64,000 nucleotides of DNA from Bog-473 sp963730785 (GCA_963730785.1 CAVSTF010000016.1:230345-294344); one strand, 5' to 3'. Counted from the first letter of the stretch, positions 17,218 to 25,972 are shown. Translations and numbers: made by a program. The notes: generated by a model not told the origin, from the sequence alone.

Positions 17218-17248
17218 CAGCCTGCCCCAGTTCGCCGGGTATGAGCGC
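17218..17248 (+). repeat. 30-bp dispersed repeat, copy 2
   Basis: CAGCCTGCCCCAGTTCGCCG followed by GGTATGAGCGC, in direct orientation to the copy at 14446-14475. It lies in the untranslated region between the L7/L12-like gene and the ABM gene. Together the two copies bracket 2.7 kb that includes small membrane genes and the methyltransferase-like gene. Confidence 0.5.
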
Positions 17249-17332
17249 CACCAGGTCGCACTTCGGGGACACCCAGGTAGTGGAATGCACTACCCTTGCC
17301 GCAACCCCCCCACAGAAATCGAGGCGCACTCC

Positions 17333-17626
17333 ATGAGCGTTACGACCGTCACTCGATTTCACGCTGCAGAAGGCCAGGAAGCGATGCTCCTTGAACTGCA
17401 GTCCGAAGGGCGGAGACGCATGTTGGCTGCCGAGGGATGCGAATCTTTCGATATCCTCCATGATCAGACCGATCGACGATCCTCTGTCTTTCTCCAAACT
17501 TGGTCATCGCGCGAAGCACATGACGCTGCTTTTGGCGAGCTGATCATGGCGAGCGGTCACCTGGAGAAAGTCCTCGCCACCCTCGACGAGGCAGTCGTGC
17601 AGACCTTCTACGACGTGGTCTCCTAG
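17333..17626 (+). CDS. ABM-type antibiotic-biosynthesis-monooxygenase-fold protein, 97 aa
   Basis: The internal ATG at 17333 gives MSVTTVTRFHAAEGQEAM, the usual start of the dimeric alpha/beta ABM ferredoxin-like fold. Other typical features are the GCESFDILHDQTDRRSSVFL hairpin and LQTWSSREAHDAAF. The open frame begins at 17210, but the preceding 41 residues do not look coding. Family members are small cofactor-free monooxygenases, haem-degrading enzymes or uncharacterised proteins. The gene converges on the SDR gene, ending 7 bases from it. Confidence 0.75.
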   Translation: MSVTTVTRFHAAEGQEAMLLELQSEGRRRMLAAEGCESFDILHDQTDRRSSVFLQTWSSREAHDAAFGELIMASGHLEKVLATLDEAVVQTFYDVVS

Positions 17627-17633
17627 TTTGCGG

Positions 17634-18408
17634 CTAGGGAATAGAGGACTTAAATCCTCCATTGCTATAGAGGAGTTGGGCAGTGACCCATCCACCCTCA
17701 GGTGAGCAAAGGAATCGCACGAGATTTGCTGCGTCCATTGGTTCTGCAAGTCGCTGGACTGGCGTTTGATTCCTGGCATGGTCTAGGTGAGCTTCGGACA
17801 TCCATCCGGTATTGATTGGTCCGGGGTTGACAGCATTGGCAGTGATGCCCAGGTGGGCAAGCTCGTAGGCGGCCGCCTGCGTCACTCGGTCGGCAGCAGC
17901 CTTGCTTGATCCGTAGGCAAGGTTGCCGACTACGTGGTCGCTTGTGAGCGTGACGATCCGACCACCGGAGGGTCGTTCCACAAATCGACGGCCGAACTCT
18001 CGGATGAGGAGCCACGTCGCTCTCACGTTTACCGCGTAGTGAAGGTCAAAGCTCTCGATGGAGGTGACGAGTATCGAGCTATCAACCGACTGGCAATGCG
18101 AAACCACCAGTGCGCTCACATTTGCCGAGTTGATGCTCGATCTCATCGAACAATTCGGGCGGGGATGAGGTCAGGCTGAGGTCTGCTTCGATGCCGACCG
18201 AACGCCCACCCCTGGACTGAATCATCTCAGTGATTGCAGCCGGGCCGTCGGAGTCGCCACCCCAGGTCATCCGCTCGTCGTAGGGCTTCCAGTAGGTGAA
18301 AGCAATATCCCAACCGTCCTCAGCCAAGCCTGCTGCGATAGCGGCTCCTATTGACTGGCGTCGGCCCGTGCCAGTGACGAGTGCGACAGGTCGGGACGAT
18401 TCAGTCAC
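17634..18408 (-). CDS. SDR-family oxidoreductase (one frameshift)
   Basis: A classical short-chain dehydrogenase. The NAD(P)-binding motif is ALVTGTGRRQSIGAAIA at the N-terminus. The catalytic motif is AYGSSKAAAD (YxxxK), with the expected serine region at VTLTSDHVVGN and the NPGP motif in ANAVNPGPINTG. A shift near 18115 separates the first 105 residues from the rest; the merged length is about 258 aa. The start is GTG 18408, and the 8-base overlap with the upstream gene implies translational coupling. The substrate is unknown; the family also includes ketoacyl reductases. Confidence 0.8.
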
Positions 18409-18715
18409 TTAAATCCCAAAGATCGGACCCGTTGACATCGAGGACCTCGCAGAGCTGGTCCAACACGGCTACCAACATCACGGGTCGCGCTGGGAGATCG
18501 AACTCGCTGGGCTTGTCCCGAATGTCAACCGCCCGCCGGAGTGCCTCTAGGAGGATCTTTGATGAATCCTTCCCCACTTTGTCCGGCCAGGCCATGTCCT
18601 CCCACCTCCAGACATTCATGTACGCCGGGAGCGTTGGGGTTGCATCGCTTTGGGGAGCGTCGGTCCCAGGCAATCGAAGACTCTCGGCAAACAACTCTCT
18701 GGAGTCTTCGGTCAT
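18401..18715 (-). CDS. Hypothetical protein, 104 aa
   Basis: Not recognised. An acidic soluble protein with no signal or membrane segment. It is probably helical in the second half (DSSKILLEALRRAVDIRD and VMLVAVLDQLCEVLDV), with several tryptophans in the centre (MNVWRWEDMAWPDK). Its last 8 bases overlap the SDR gene start, so the pair is likely an operon. Confidence 0.5.
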   Translation of the reverse strand: MTEDSRELFAESLRLPGTDAPQSDATPTLPAYMNVWRWEDMAWPDKVGKDSSKILLEALRRAVDIRDKPSEFDLPARPVMLVAVLDQLCEVLDVNGSDLWDLSD

Positions 18716-18829
18716 GGTCGAACCGTAATACCGAGTATCTCACTGCGCCGCGGGAGCTATGGACGTACCTTTAAAGCAAACGGCCGTTTACTTTCCTTCT
18801 TGATATAGCGAATACACTCACCAAGCTCA

Positions 18830-19522
18830 ATGACCAGTTCTCTCTCCCTTACTCAAGCCGACACCACCGAACGGCTGCATGAAGTCATCGGCCTGGCCCG
18901 CCAGACCAGGGGCTTCATGCCCGATGATGAGGGTGAAGCGCTCTTGGTCGCGGCCCTTCGGGCCGGTCATGCGGCCGTGGAAGGTGCCGCGCCGAAGACC
19001 TTTGTTGAGATCGGGGCCTGGTGTGGCAAGTCGACGCAGTATTTGGGCGTGGCGGCCGAAGCGACTGGGTCGACCCTGTTCTCGATCGATCATCATCGGG
19101 GATCGGAAGAAAATCAGGTCGGATGGGAACATCACGAATCTGATCTGGTCGATCCGGAACTTGATCAGATCGACACGCTCCTGCATTGGCGTAAGGCGAT
19201 CAGCCGATCTGCTCTCGAAAATTCGGTGGTGGGCATTGTGGGCGACTCGACCACCGTGGCTGAGCGCTGGTCACAGCCATTGGTCTTCTGCTTCATTGAT
19301 GGCGGGCACGGCGAGGAACCAGCTTGGGCGGATTTTCGAGGCTGGTCGCCTCAGGTCGCCTTGGGCGGGTGGCTGGCCATCCACGACGTCTTTGCCAATC
19401 CGGCTGACGGCGGACGACCACCCTATGAATTGTTCTGCGCCGCGCTGGCGTCAGGGGAATTCATCGAAGACGGTGAGTGTGGCAGTTTGCGGGTGCTCCG
19501 CCGAGTGAAGGTGCCTGCGTAG
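18830..19522 (+). CDS. Class I SAM-dependent methyltransferase (Methyltransf_24-like), 230 aa
   Basis: Motif I is TFVEIGAWCGKSTQYLGVAA (residues 62-81). The next strand is STLFSIDHHRG, with the SAM-ribose-binding acidic residue, and VFCFIDGGHG ending in a His looks like the metal- or substrate-binding DGxH block of O-methyltransferases. The closing strand is GGWLAIHDVF. The acceptor is unknown. It is convergent with the gene at 19523, whose stop abuts it. It is close to another methyltransferase and a GT4 gene, which suggests a part in glycan or lipid modification, but this is weak evidence. Confidence 0.75.
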   Translation: MTSSLSLTQADTTERLHEVIGLARQTRGFMPDDEGEALLVAALRAGHAAVEGAAPKTFVEIGAWCGKSTQYLGVAAEATGSTLFSIDHHRGSEENQVGWEHHESDLVDPELDQIDTLLHWRKAISRSALENSVVGIVGDSTTVAERWSQPLVFCFIDGGHGEEPAWADFRGWSPQVALGGWLAIHDVFANPADGGRPPYELFCAALASGEFIEDGECGSLRVLRRVKVPA

Positions 19523-20632
19523 TTAGGCGGTACAGCCGGCGGCGGCTTCGCCGCTGCAGTGCGGCTCGGCCAAGTCGAGAGCAGCCGGCAAGCATTCGCC
19601 CCGGAAAAGTCCAGCGGCCGGGGTCGTACTCGACAGCGCATCAGCTGCCAACACCATGGCTGCGAACGTGTACGTCGTGCGTTCATGTTCGGGGAAGGTG
19701 ACCTTCTCGGGATACACCATGCCCGTCCAGTAGGAACCATCGCCGAGTCGCAGGTTCTGCCCGGCCACGAACAAGTCGAGCGCGGGGCCGTGCATGCCCA
19801 ATCCGTCGAGCGCCAGCACGCACTCAGCGGTTTCTGCGGCAGTCACCCAGTCGCCGGTAGAGACGCAGCGGACGCCGAGACCTTCCATGACGAAGGTGCT
19901 CCAACCTTCGGCCAAGCGACGACGGCCGGCTTCGCCTTCCAGCGCACCAGAAAGCATGGGGTAGTACCAGTCCATGGCAAATTCGACCTTGGGCGCGAAC
20001 GCGGTCGGGTGGTGAGCCACGGCATGACCTAGACGACCGGCCGCCAATTCCCAGTCCGGACGATCCTTGGCCAAGCACTCAGCGATGGCCACTGCGCAAC
20101 GAAGCGAATGGTAGATGGATGAGGAGCCGGTCAGCAGTGCATAGCCCTCAGCCCGACCAGCCGAATCGAGCGACCACAGAACTGAGCCGTCGGGTTGCTG
20201 CCAGTGCAATATGAAATCGATACCGGCCTGGATGGTCGGCCATAGTTCGCCGAGGAATTCGACGTCACCGGTGATGAGGTGGTGATGCCAGGCGCCGGCG
20301 GCGAGGTAGGCGCACACGTTGGTGTCCAAGCGCTGATCCTTGACGCCATCACCCAGGTAGTAGTTGAACCAACTCCCGTCAGGCAGCTGACGATCGGCCA
20401 ACCATCGATACGCCGCACGCGCCTCGGGATAGAGACCACACACGGAAAGGGCCATGGCCGCTTCGACATGGTTCCAAGGATCACAGTGGCCCCCGTCAAA
20501 CCAGGGAATCATCCCGTTGGGTCGCTGTATATCGACAATCGCGTGGGCCGTGGCCAACACATCGGAGGATGTGAGCACACCGGGCACTTCGGGGATGTCG
20601 ACCGAATGTGATCGAAGGTCCTCAGTCGTCAT
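19523..20632 (-). CDS. Prenyltransferase/squalene-cyclase-like alpha/alpha-barrel protein, 369 aa
   Basis: A protein of 369 aa with repeated helical-hairpin elements of terpenoid-cyclase or six-hairpin-glycosidase type. Examples are DIQRPNGMIPWFDGGHCDPW, WLADRQLPDGSWFNYYL, ILHWQQPDGSVLWSL and NLRLGDGSYWTGMVYP. The QxxDGSW-like turns are QW-motif-like. The aspartate motif DxDD of true class II cyclases is not visible, so catalysis as a squalene-hopene cyclase is unlikely. Annotated relatives are usually called prenyltransferase. Its last codons overlap by ATGA logic with the methyltransferase upstream (20629-20632), and a GT4 gene follows further upstream, so the three form one transcription unit. 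Confidence 0.65.
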   Translation of the reverse strand: MTTEDLRSHSVDIPEVPGVLTSSDVLATAHAIVDIQRPNGMIPWFDGGHCDPWNHVEAAMALSVCGLYPEARAAYRWLADRQLPDGSWFNYYLGDGVKDQRLDTNVCAYLAAGAWHHHLITGDVEFLGELWPTIQAGIDFILHWQQPDGSVLWSLDSAGRAEGYALLTGSSSIYHSLRCAVAIAECLAKDRPDWELAAGRLGHAVAHHPTAFAPKVEFAMDWYYPMLSGALEGEAGRRRLAEGWSTFVMEGLGVRCVSTGDWVTAAETAECVLALDGLGMHGPALDLFVAGQNLRLGDGSYWTGMVYPEKVTFPEHERTTYTFAAMVLAADALSSTTPAAGLFRGECLPAALDLAEPHCSGEAAAGCTA

Positions 20633-21429
20633 GCAGCAGCGCCTTGCTTCGGGCCACGGCGACCCGGTACGCCTCGGGGCACATTTGGCTTGGCGTCAGG
20701 GACGCCCGACACTGCCGGCTGCTCCTTGGTCAGATAGACGACCAAGCTCTTGCCAATAAGCGGGCTGAGCACTCGGTCAGCCGTACGAGTCAAGACTGGT
20801 GCTTTGACAATGTCCCAGACCAGGACCTTGTGATACGCCTCGACGGCCGGATGTGAATCGTTGCTGGGACCCACCAAGCAGCGGAGCCACCAGTAGGGCG
20901 AATGCAGTCCGTGAGCGTGATGAAACCCGATTGGCTTCAGACCTACCGAGCCGAGACGTCGCTCCAGCGTGGAGCGGCGGTAGATCCGAACGTGGCCACC
21001 TGGGGTGTCGTGGTACTCATCGGACAAGACCCAGTTGATGGCTTCGGGTCCCGCGCGGGGCACGGTCACGGCCATGGTGCCACCCGGGCGCAACACGCGG
21101 GACAGTTCGGCCATGGCGGCCACGTCATCGGGAATGTGCTCCAACACCTCAGAGGCGATCACGCGGTCGAATGTGCCATCCGGGAATGGGAGTCGAAGGG
21201 CGTCACCTTGCACCGCGGTAGCCGGGTGATCGGGAGCCAACTCCCCTGCCTCGACCATGGCGCCCAGCGTGCCCCGCACCTGAGCGACTTCTTCGGGTCC
21301 AGCGTCGAGCGCCACCACGGACGCGCCACGCCGGGCTGCCTCGAAGGCATGTCGCCCAAAGCCGCAGCCAAGGTCCAGTAAGCGGTCACCGGGCCGAACG
21401 CCCAGTTTGTCGTAGTCAACGGTCAGCAC
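20629..21429 (-). CDS. SAM-dependent methyltransferase, 266 aa
   Basis: A type 11 methyltransferase. Motif I is RLLDLGCGFGRHAFEAARRG; VVALDAGPEEV, TAVQGDALRLPFPDGTFDRV and SEVLEHIPDD follow, then LSRVLRPGGTMAVTVP. The C-terminal third carries a WWLRCLVG segment and a basic tail (VPGRRGPKQGAAA). It overlaps the alpha/alpha-barrel gene by 4 bases (ATGA) and starts 14 bases after the GT4 gene. This placement suggests that it acts on the same glycan or glycolipid as the glycosyltransferase; this is inference from position. Confidence 0.85.
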   Translation of the reverse strand: MLTVDYDKLGVRPGDRLLDLGCGFGRHAFEAARRGASVVALDAGPEEVAQVRGTLGAMVEAGELAPDHPATAVQGDALRLPFPDGTFDRVIASEVLEHIPDDVAAMAELSRVLRPGGTMAVTVPRAGPEAINWVLSDEYHDTPGGHVRIYRRSTLERRLGSVGLKPIGFHHAHGLHSPYWWLRCLVGPSNDSHPAVEAYHKVLVWDIVKAPVLTRTADRVLSPLIGKSLVVYLTKEQPAVSGVPDAKPNVPRGVPGRRGPKQGAAA

Positions 21430-21442
21430 GATGCGGTCCTTC

Positions 21443-22861
21443 TCACTTGATGACGTCAGTTACAGCTTCTGGTGCACCCGGCAACGGCTCGCCGGCCAGC
21501 AGCGCCCTGTAGCAGGCAGCTGTCCCAGCTGCGGTGACTTGCCAGGTAAAGCGATTGATGACCCGCTCACGGCCGGCCGCACCCAATCGGGCGCGGAGCT
21601 CGGGGTCATCGAGTAGCCGGGCGATGGCCGAAGCCAGTTCCCCCGGATCGTCAGGCGTGACCAGCAGGCCCGTCTCACCGCTCTCTCCCACCACTTCTGG
21701 CAATGCCCCGCCCGTGGTGGCCACGACGGCGACACCACAGGCCATGGCCTCAATGGCCGGCAGGGAGAATCCTTCATAGAGCGACGGCACCACTGCGACT
21801 TCTGCTTCGCCATAGAGACGAGCTAGGGCATCGTCACTTATGCCACTGACACACGTCACGATGTCGCCCAGACCCAGGCGATTGATCGTCTTGTCGACCC
21901 GTCCACCTTCACGTGGACGACCGATCACCGTGAGCTCAACGTCGCGTTCGGTCCGCAGTTTGGCTATCGCTTCGAGGAGGGGGACGAGACCCTTCATCGG
22001 TACGTCACTCGATGACGTCACCATGATGCGACCGGGCACCGGCTTCACATCGTCGAAGGGTCGGAAGACGGTGTGATCGACGCCGACGGGCACCACGGTC
22101 ATCCGTTCGGGACGGACTTCCATTTGCGCCGCGATGTCCTTTTGCGACGAGTGCGACACGGTGACCACGGCAGGAAGGGCGCGAGCGACCTTGACCTGCA
22201 TGCCCAGGAAGCCGAACCAACGACGAGTCGTGAAGCGTTGCCACGGGTTGGTGGTGTGAGAAAGCGCCAGTTCACGGTCGACCGTGATGGGGTGGTGGAG
22301 CGTGGTCAGGAGCGGCCAACCGTCCTCGACCATCCCCAACATGCCCGTGCCGAGGCACTGGTTGTCGTGCACGACGTCGAAATCGCCCTTGCGATCAGCC
22401 AGCAGGAGTCGAGCCCTCTGTGAGTACGCCAGCGGCTCGCCGAAACCAGCCGTGCACATGATGCCGAACTCCACCCAGTCTGGGCGGCTCTTGAACTCTC
22501 GAAGCGCCGGCACCCGGAAGGGGTCCGGGTCGCGGTAAAGGTCGAGGCCGGGGACTGGAGTAAATCCGACCCCTGGGTCCAATTCGGGCCAAGGAGGCCC
22601 GGAGAAGACTTCGACTGAATGTCCCAGAGCGAGCAATTCCCGGGTCAGGTGGCGGGTATAGACACCCTGACCGCCACAGCGCGGATTTCCCCGATAAATC
22701 AGGAACGCGACCCGCAAACCCCCTGGTTGAGGGGGTGCAGCCGGTATGGAGTCTGGAATCTGAATGTGGCGCGAGCGCTCCCAAGATTCCTTGGTCTCGA
22801 TCCACTTTTGACGCGGCGACTTAGGCACAGAGCAATCCGACACGTCTAACCATGGCCGCAT
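21443..22861 (-). CDS. GT4-family glycosyltransferase, about 472 aa
   Basis: GT-B fold. The N-domain begins with LRVAFLIYRGNPRCGGQGVY and carries HNQCLGTGML. The C-domain carries the donor-binding EX7E motif in PSLYEGFSLPAIEAMACGVA, with TGGALPEVVG after it, and VVPVGVDHTVFRP in the linker. These retaining enzymes use nucleotide sugars. The open frame starts at TTG 22891; ATG 22861 is in frame and I prefer it, although the first 50 residues precede the fold and could be shorter. Genes for a methyltransferase and the alpha/alpha-barrel protein follow directly. Confidence 0.85.
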   Translation of the reverse strand: MRPWLDVSDCSVPKSPRQKWIETKESWERSRHIQIPDSIPAAPPQPGGLRVAFLIYRGNPRCGGQGVYTRHLTRELLALGHSVEVFSGPPWPELDPGVGFTPVPGLDLYRDPDPFRVPALREFKSRPDWVEFGIMCTAGFGEPLAYSQRARLLLADRKGDFDVVHDNQCLGTGMLGMVEDGWPLLTTLHHPITVDRELALSHTTNPWQRFTTRRWFGFLGMQVKVARALPAVVTVSHSSQKDIAAQMEVRPERMTVVPVGVDHTVFRPFDDVKPVPGRIMVTSSSDVPMKGLVPLLEAIAKLRTERDVELTVIGRPREGGRVDKTINRLGLGDIVTCVSGISDDALARLYGEAEVAVVPSLYEGFSLPAIEAMACGVAVVATTGGALPEVVGESGETGLLVTPDDPGELASAIARLLDDPELRARLGAAGRERVINRFTWQVTAAGTAACYRALLAGEPLPGAPEAVTDVIK

Positions 22862-22951
22862 AGCCTCCCCGAACCCCCTGGTCCGGCGCAAACGGCGCCC
22901 CGAATCGTGCCCAGGGATCCATTCCGATGGCCCTTTTGCCGTCTAAAACGG

Positions 22952-24364
22952 TCATGAACCGGTGAGGAGCTTGGGGAAGTGGAATCGTCCCTTGGCCGGA
23001 ACGAGAGCGTCCAGGACGTCGTCGGCCAGAATCCGCCCAATCGGGGCACCTTCGTCGTCCACCACGACCAGGGAAAGCCTCCGAGCCTCGACCAGCTGCC
23101 CGGCCACCTCGTCGGCTGAGGCGTCCGGCTTGACCGTCACCACGTCTTCATCGCCCAGCAGCGACGAGATTCGAGTTTCTGGTGAAGCCTGGAAGGCCAA
23201 CAAGATGGTCAGCAACGTCACGTCACCCACCAGGTGGCCGTCCTCGTTCACCACGGCCACCGCATCGAGGTCGACGTCGTGGCCCCGAGCCTTCTCAATC
23301 CGGCGCACCACCTTGCTGATGGTGTCCTTCGACTTAGCCACCACCAAGGTGGAGGTCATGATGCCGCCCGCCTCGTCCTCGGAGTAGCCGAGGAGCAAGC
23401 GAAGAGCCATCGCCGCCATTGGGGGCATCCGGCGGAGTAGTTCGATTCGGTGGTCGGCGGACAAGTCCCGCAGGGCATCCACCGCCTCGTCGGGCTCCAT
23501 GGCCGCCAGGAGTTCCGCTGCCCGGTCGGGGTGCGCTTCTCTCAGCAATTGCTCGAGATCGTCCGCCTGCATTTCCTCAAGCGCGTCGGCCGCTTCATCA
23601 GGACTGAGGGCGGCCAGCAAGACCTGTCGCTCATCGCGACGGAGGTCCTCCAGCAGGTCGGCCAGTTCACCAGGGCGCAAGCGATGCAGGCCTTCGTGAC
23701 TCGTCTTCAACCTGACCTGAGTGGCGCCGTCAACCGAGTCACTCGAATCGGTCTCACCAAAGGGTTGAATAGCGGCCCAGTCGATCACACGATCCGGCGT
23801 GGGTTGGGGCCGCCAACGACGCGGACCAAGGCGTCGGAACAGGGTCGAGGTTGAGACATCCGCACCGACCAGACGGACACGACCCAACACTTCGGCCAAA
23901 TAGAGATCGGCCGCCCGAATGACTTGGACGCCGTCGACATCGACCAGCTGATGGTCGAGTACATCCTTGGCCAGCAGTACTTCACCGGGTCGCCGCTCGA
24001 AGTCGCGTAGATCGAGTCGGGCCGAACTGAGGAGGACTTGCGCGTGGGCGATCCGGTCAATGGCGGTCGCAGGCACAAAGGCGAGACGGCGTCCGACCCG
24101 AATGACCAGGCCACTCACGGGCGGGTACATCTGGCCGTCGGACCAACGGGCCACGACGTCGTCGAGGCGTCCAATCTCTTGCCCGGTCTGATTGGTCACG
24201 GGCCGGCCCATGATGCCGGCCAGCGAAACGATGGAATCGAAAACCCCTTCAGACGCCAGGATGCGGCGAGTGCGGCGGCGGCGCTGGTGCGCCGGACGCT
24301 CAGCCCCATCTCGGCGGCTCGGGAGGGTGAGTACTGATCGGGGTCCTGTGGAGGAAAGAGCCAT
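22952..24364 (-). CDS. Soluble PRC-barrel / MgtE-N / CBS protein
   Basis: About 470 aa from ATG 24364, which has AGGAG eight bases upstream. Two PRC-barrel-like segments occupy residues 40-200 (GRPVTNQTGQEIGRLDDVV; GEVLLAKDVLDHQLVDVDG). An MgtE N-terminal superhelix comes next, with LHRLRPGELADLLEDL, LSPDEAADALEEMQADDL and ELLRRMPP. Two CBS domains end the protein (TSTLVVAKSKDTI; EDVVTVKPDASADEVAGQL). The membrane channel domain of MgtE is absent, so it cannot itself carry magnesium. It probably senses Mg2+ or nucleotides and regulates a partner, possibly elsewhere in the genome. A 20-codon leader ORF lies upstream. Confidence 0.8.
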   Translation of the reverse strand: MALSSTGPRSVLTLPSRRDGAERPAHQRRRRTRRILASEGVFDSIVSLAGIMGRPVTNQTGQEIGRLDDVVARWSDGQMYPPVSGLVIRVGRRLAFVPATAIDRIAHAQVLLSSARLDLRDFERRPGEVLLAKDVLDHQLVDVDGVQVIRAADLYLAEVLGRVRLVGADVSTSTLFRRLGPRRWRPQPTPDRVIDWAAIQPFGETDSSDSVDGATQVRLKTSHEGLHRLRPGELADLLEDLRRDERQVLLAALSPDEAADALEEMQADDLEQLLREAHPDRAAELLAAMEPDEAVDALRDLSADHRIELLRRMPPMAAMALRLLLGYSEDEAGGIMTSTLVVAKSKDTISKVVRRIEKARGHDVDLDAVAVVNEDGHLVGDVTLLTILLAFQASPETRISSLLGDEDVVTVKPDASADEVAGQLVEARRLSLVVVDDEGAPIGRILADDVLDALVPAKGRFHFPKLLTGS

Positions 24365-24525
24365 GGCGGTTGCTCCTGGGAACTGCCGCATATTGCGGCC
24401 AGGGCGGACAAGGAATCGGACGGTGGAGGGGACACGTCAACGTGTCAACGGCGAACGTGAGCCGGCACCTGCACGGATTCATCACTCATGGCTGGGCGCT
24501 ACAAGGAGATACGTAAACCAGCAGC
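24365..24525 (-). promoter_or_regulatory. Leader region of the MgtE-N/CBS gene with two small hairpins
   Basis: The 160 bases between the leader ORF and the main start hold two short palindromes on the message strand: GACACG-TTGA-CGTGTC (near 24430) and GCCGCA-ATA-TGCGGC (near 24390). The second lies directly before the ribosome-binding site. Their placement fits alternative folding that controls translation or attenuation. I do not see the conserved core of a known Mg2+ riboswitch. Confidence 0.35.
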
Positions 24526-24588
24526 TCAGCCAGCAGGAGTGAGGAGAGGTGTGCCGGCAGTGCTACTGGGAGGTTCGTCCCTACGCAT
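24526..24588 (-). CDS. Putative 20-aa proline-containing leader peptide
   Basis: A short frame from ATG 24588 encodes MRRDEPPSSTAGTPLLTPAG and stops with TGA. Its ribosome-binding site is near perfect (AGGAGG, spaced for the ATG), better than that of most genes in the window. Four of its twenty codons are proline. It precedes the MgtE-N/CBS gene by 161 bases. Proline-codon-rich leaders regulate Mg2+ transporter genes in enterobacteria (mgtL), so a comparable role is possible here. Homology to those leaders is not claimed. Confidence 0.5.
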   Translation of the reverse strand: MRRDEPPSSTAGTPLLTPAG

Positions 24589-24730
24589 GTCCACACCTCC
24601 TTTTCCTCAGGCCCCAAGCGGGGCACCCTGCGCCGCAGCGCGAAGTCCCTGACATTGTACCCGGCTGACAGAGATTCCAGCCTGATCACTGGCTTCCCAT
24701 GTTCGGTGACCTGCAGGTACCGTGATCGTC

Positions 24731-25951
24731 ATGGATCTGACGTACCCACCCGAAGCAGAAGAATTCCGTGGCGTTATCAGTGGCTGGCTCAAAGAGAACC
24801 TCCCTGAGGGCTGGGGCAGTCCCGACTTCTCGATGACCCCCGAAGAGCGCAAGGAGTTCAACGATGCCTGGACGACCAAGCTCTTCGAGGGTGGATGGAT
24901 CTGTGCCAGCTGGCCCACCGAATACGGAGGCAAGGGCCTCACACTCCTGCAGTCGGTGGTGCTGACCGAGGAGTTTGCTCGCGCCGGTGCACCCCTCCGC
25001 GGTGACTTCTTCGGCGACACGCTCGTTGGTCCCACCATTCTCCAGTGGGGTACCGAAGAACAGAAAAAGCAGTTCATACCCGGCATCCTTAAGGGCGAGA
25101 TCGCCTGGTGCCAAGGATTCAGCGAACCCGATGCCGGTTCCGACCTGGCCGGACTCAAAACCAAGGCCGAGCTCGACGGCGACGAGTGGGTCATCAATGG
25201 CCAAAAGGTATGGACGACGCAGGCGCAGTACGCCGACTACATCTTCTTGCTCGCCCGCACCGATCCCGACGCTCCCAAGCACGCCGGCATCTCCTATCTC
25301 CTGGTGCCGATGAAGCAGCCCGGCGTAGAGGTACGACCCATTGAGCAGGTTGACGGTTCGGCCGAGTTCAACGAAGTGTTCTTCACCAACGTGCGCTGTC
25401 CAAAAGAGAATGTGATCGGCGGCCTCAACAACGGGTGGAAAGTAGCTATGACCACTTTGGGGTTCGAGCGCGGCACCTCAGCTACCACCGGTCATCGCCG
25501 CTTCCAAAAGGAGCTCGACGAAATCCTGAATCAAGCTCGGCAGCGGGGACTCAACAACGACCCCCTCATTCGCCAACGACTGGCTCGCTCGTGGTCGAAG
25601 ATCAAGATCATGCAGATCAACGGCTACCGGACACTGACGGACGCACTCAACGGGACCCACACAACGGCCGCATTGGGTGCCTGCAACAAAATGTTCTGGT
25701 CGGAAGCGCATCAAGACACGATGTTGTTGGCCATGGACATTCTCGGGATGGAGGGGCAGATTCTTCAGGGCGAACAAGGCGAGGACACCCTTCTGCCCGG
25801 AGCTCGGGTAGCCAAATCGAGCTACCCGGTCAACAACCTCCAGTCCCTGTACTTCTTCTCCCGTTCCGAGACCATCTGGGGCGGCGCCGCCGAGATCCAG
25901 CGCAACATTGTGGGCGAGCGGGTGCTCGGCCTGCCCAAAGAACCAAAGTAA
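24731..25951 (+). CDS. Acyl-CoA dehydrogenase family protein
   Basis: About 406 aa from ATG 24731; GTG 24722 is a possible earlier start. The order of domains is normal: an N-terminal helical domain (YPPEAEEFRGVISGWLKENL), the beta domain with WCQGFSEPDAGSDLAGLKTK (FAD/substrate signature) and WVINGQKVWTTQAQYADY, and the C-terminal helical domain ending IWGGAAEIQRNIVGERVLGLP, which contains the second signature. The catalytic base lies in the C-terminal domain in this clade. It oxidises acyl-CoA to enoyl-CoA with FAD; chain length or steroid side-chain specificity cannot be told. Intact and intron-free of shifts. Confidence 0.9.
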   Translation: MDLTYPPEAEEFRGVISGWLKENLPEGWGSPDFSMTPEERKEFNDAWTTKLFEGGWICASWPTEYGGKGLTLLQSVVLTEEFARAGAPLRGDFFGDTLVGPTILQWGTEEQKKQFIPGILKGEIAWCQGFSEPDAGSDLAGLKTKAELDGDEWVINGQKVWTTQAQYADYIFLLARTDPDAPKHAGISYLLVPMKQPGVEVRPIEQVDGSAEFNEVFFTNVRCPKENVIGGLNNGWKVAMTTLGFERGTSATTGHRRFQKELDEILNQARQRGLNNDPLIRQRLARSWSKIKIMQINGYRTLTDALNGTHTTAALGACNKMFWSEAHQDTMLLAMDILGMEGQILQGEQGEDTLLPGARVAKSSYPVNNLQSLYFFSRSETIWGGAAEIQRNIVGERVLGLPKEPK

Positions 25952-25972
25952 GGGCCTCAGCCGGCCCTCAGC

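Noticed and set aside
24365..24730. Mg2+ riboswitch (M-box) before the MgtE-N/CBS gene
   Set aside because: I could not find the conserved M-box core on the message strand; only a short leader ORF and two small hairpins are visible.
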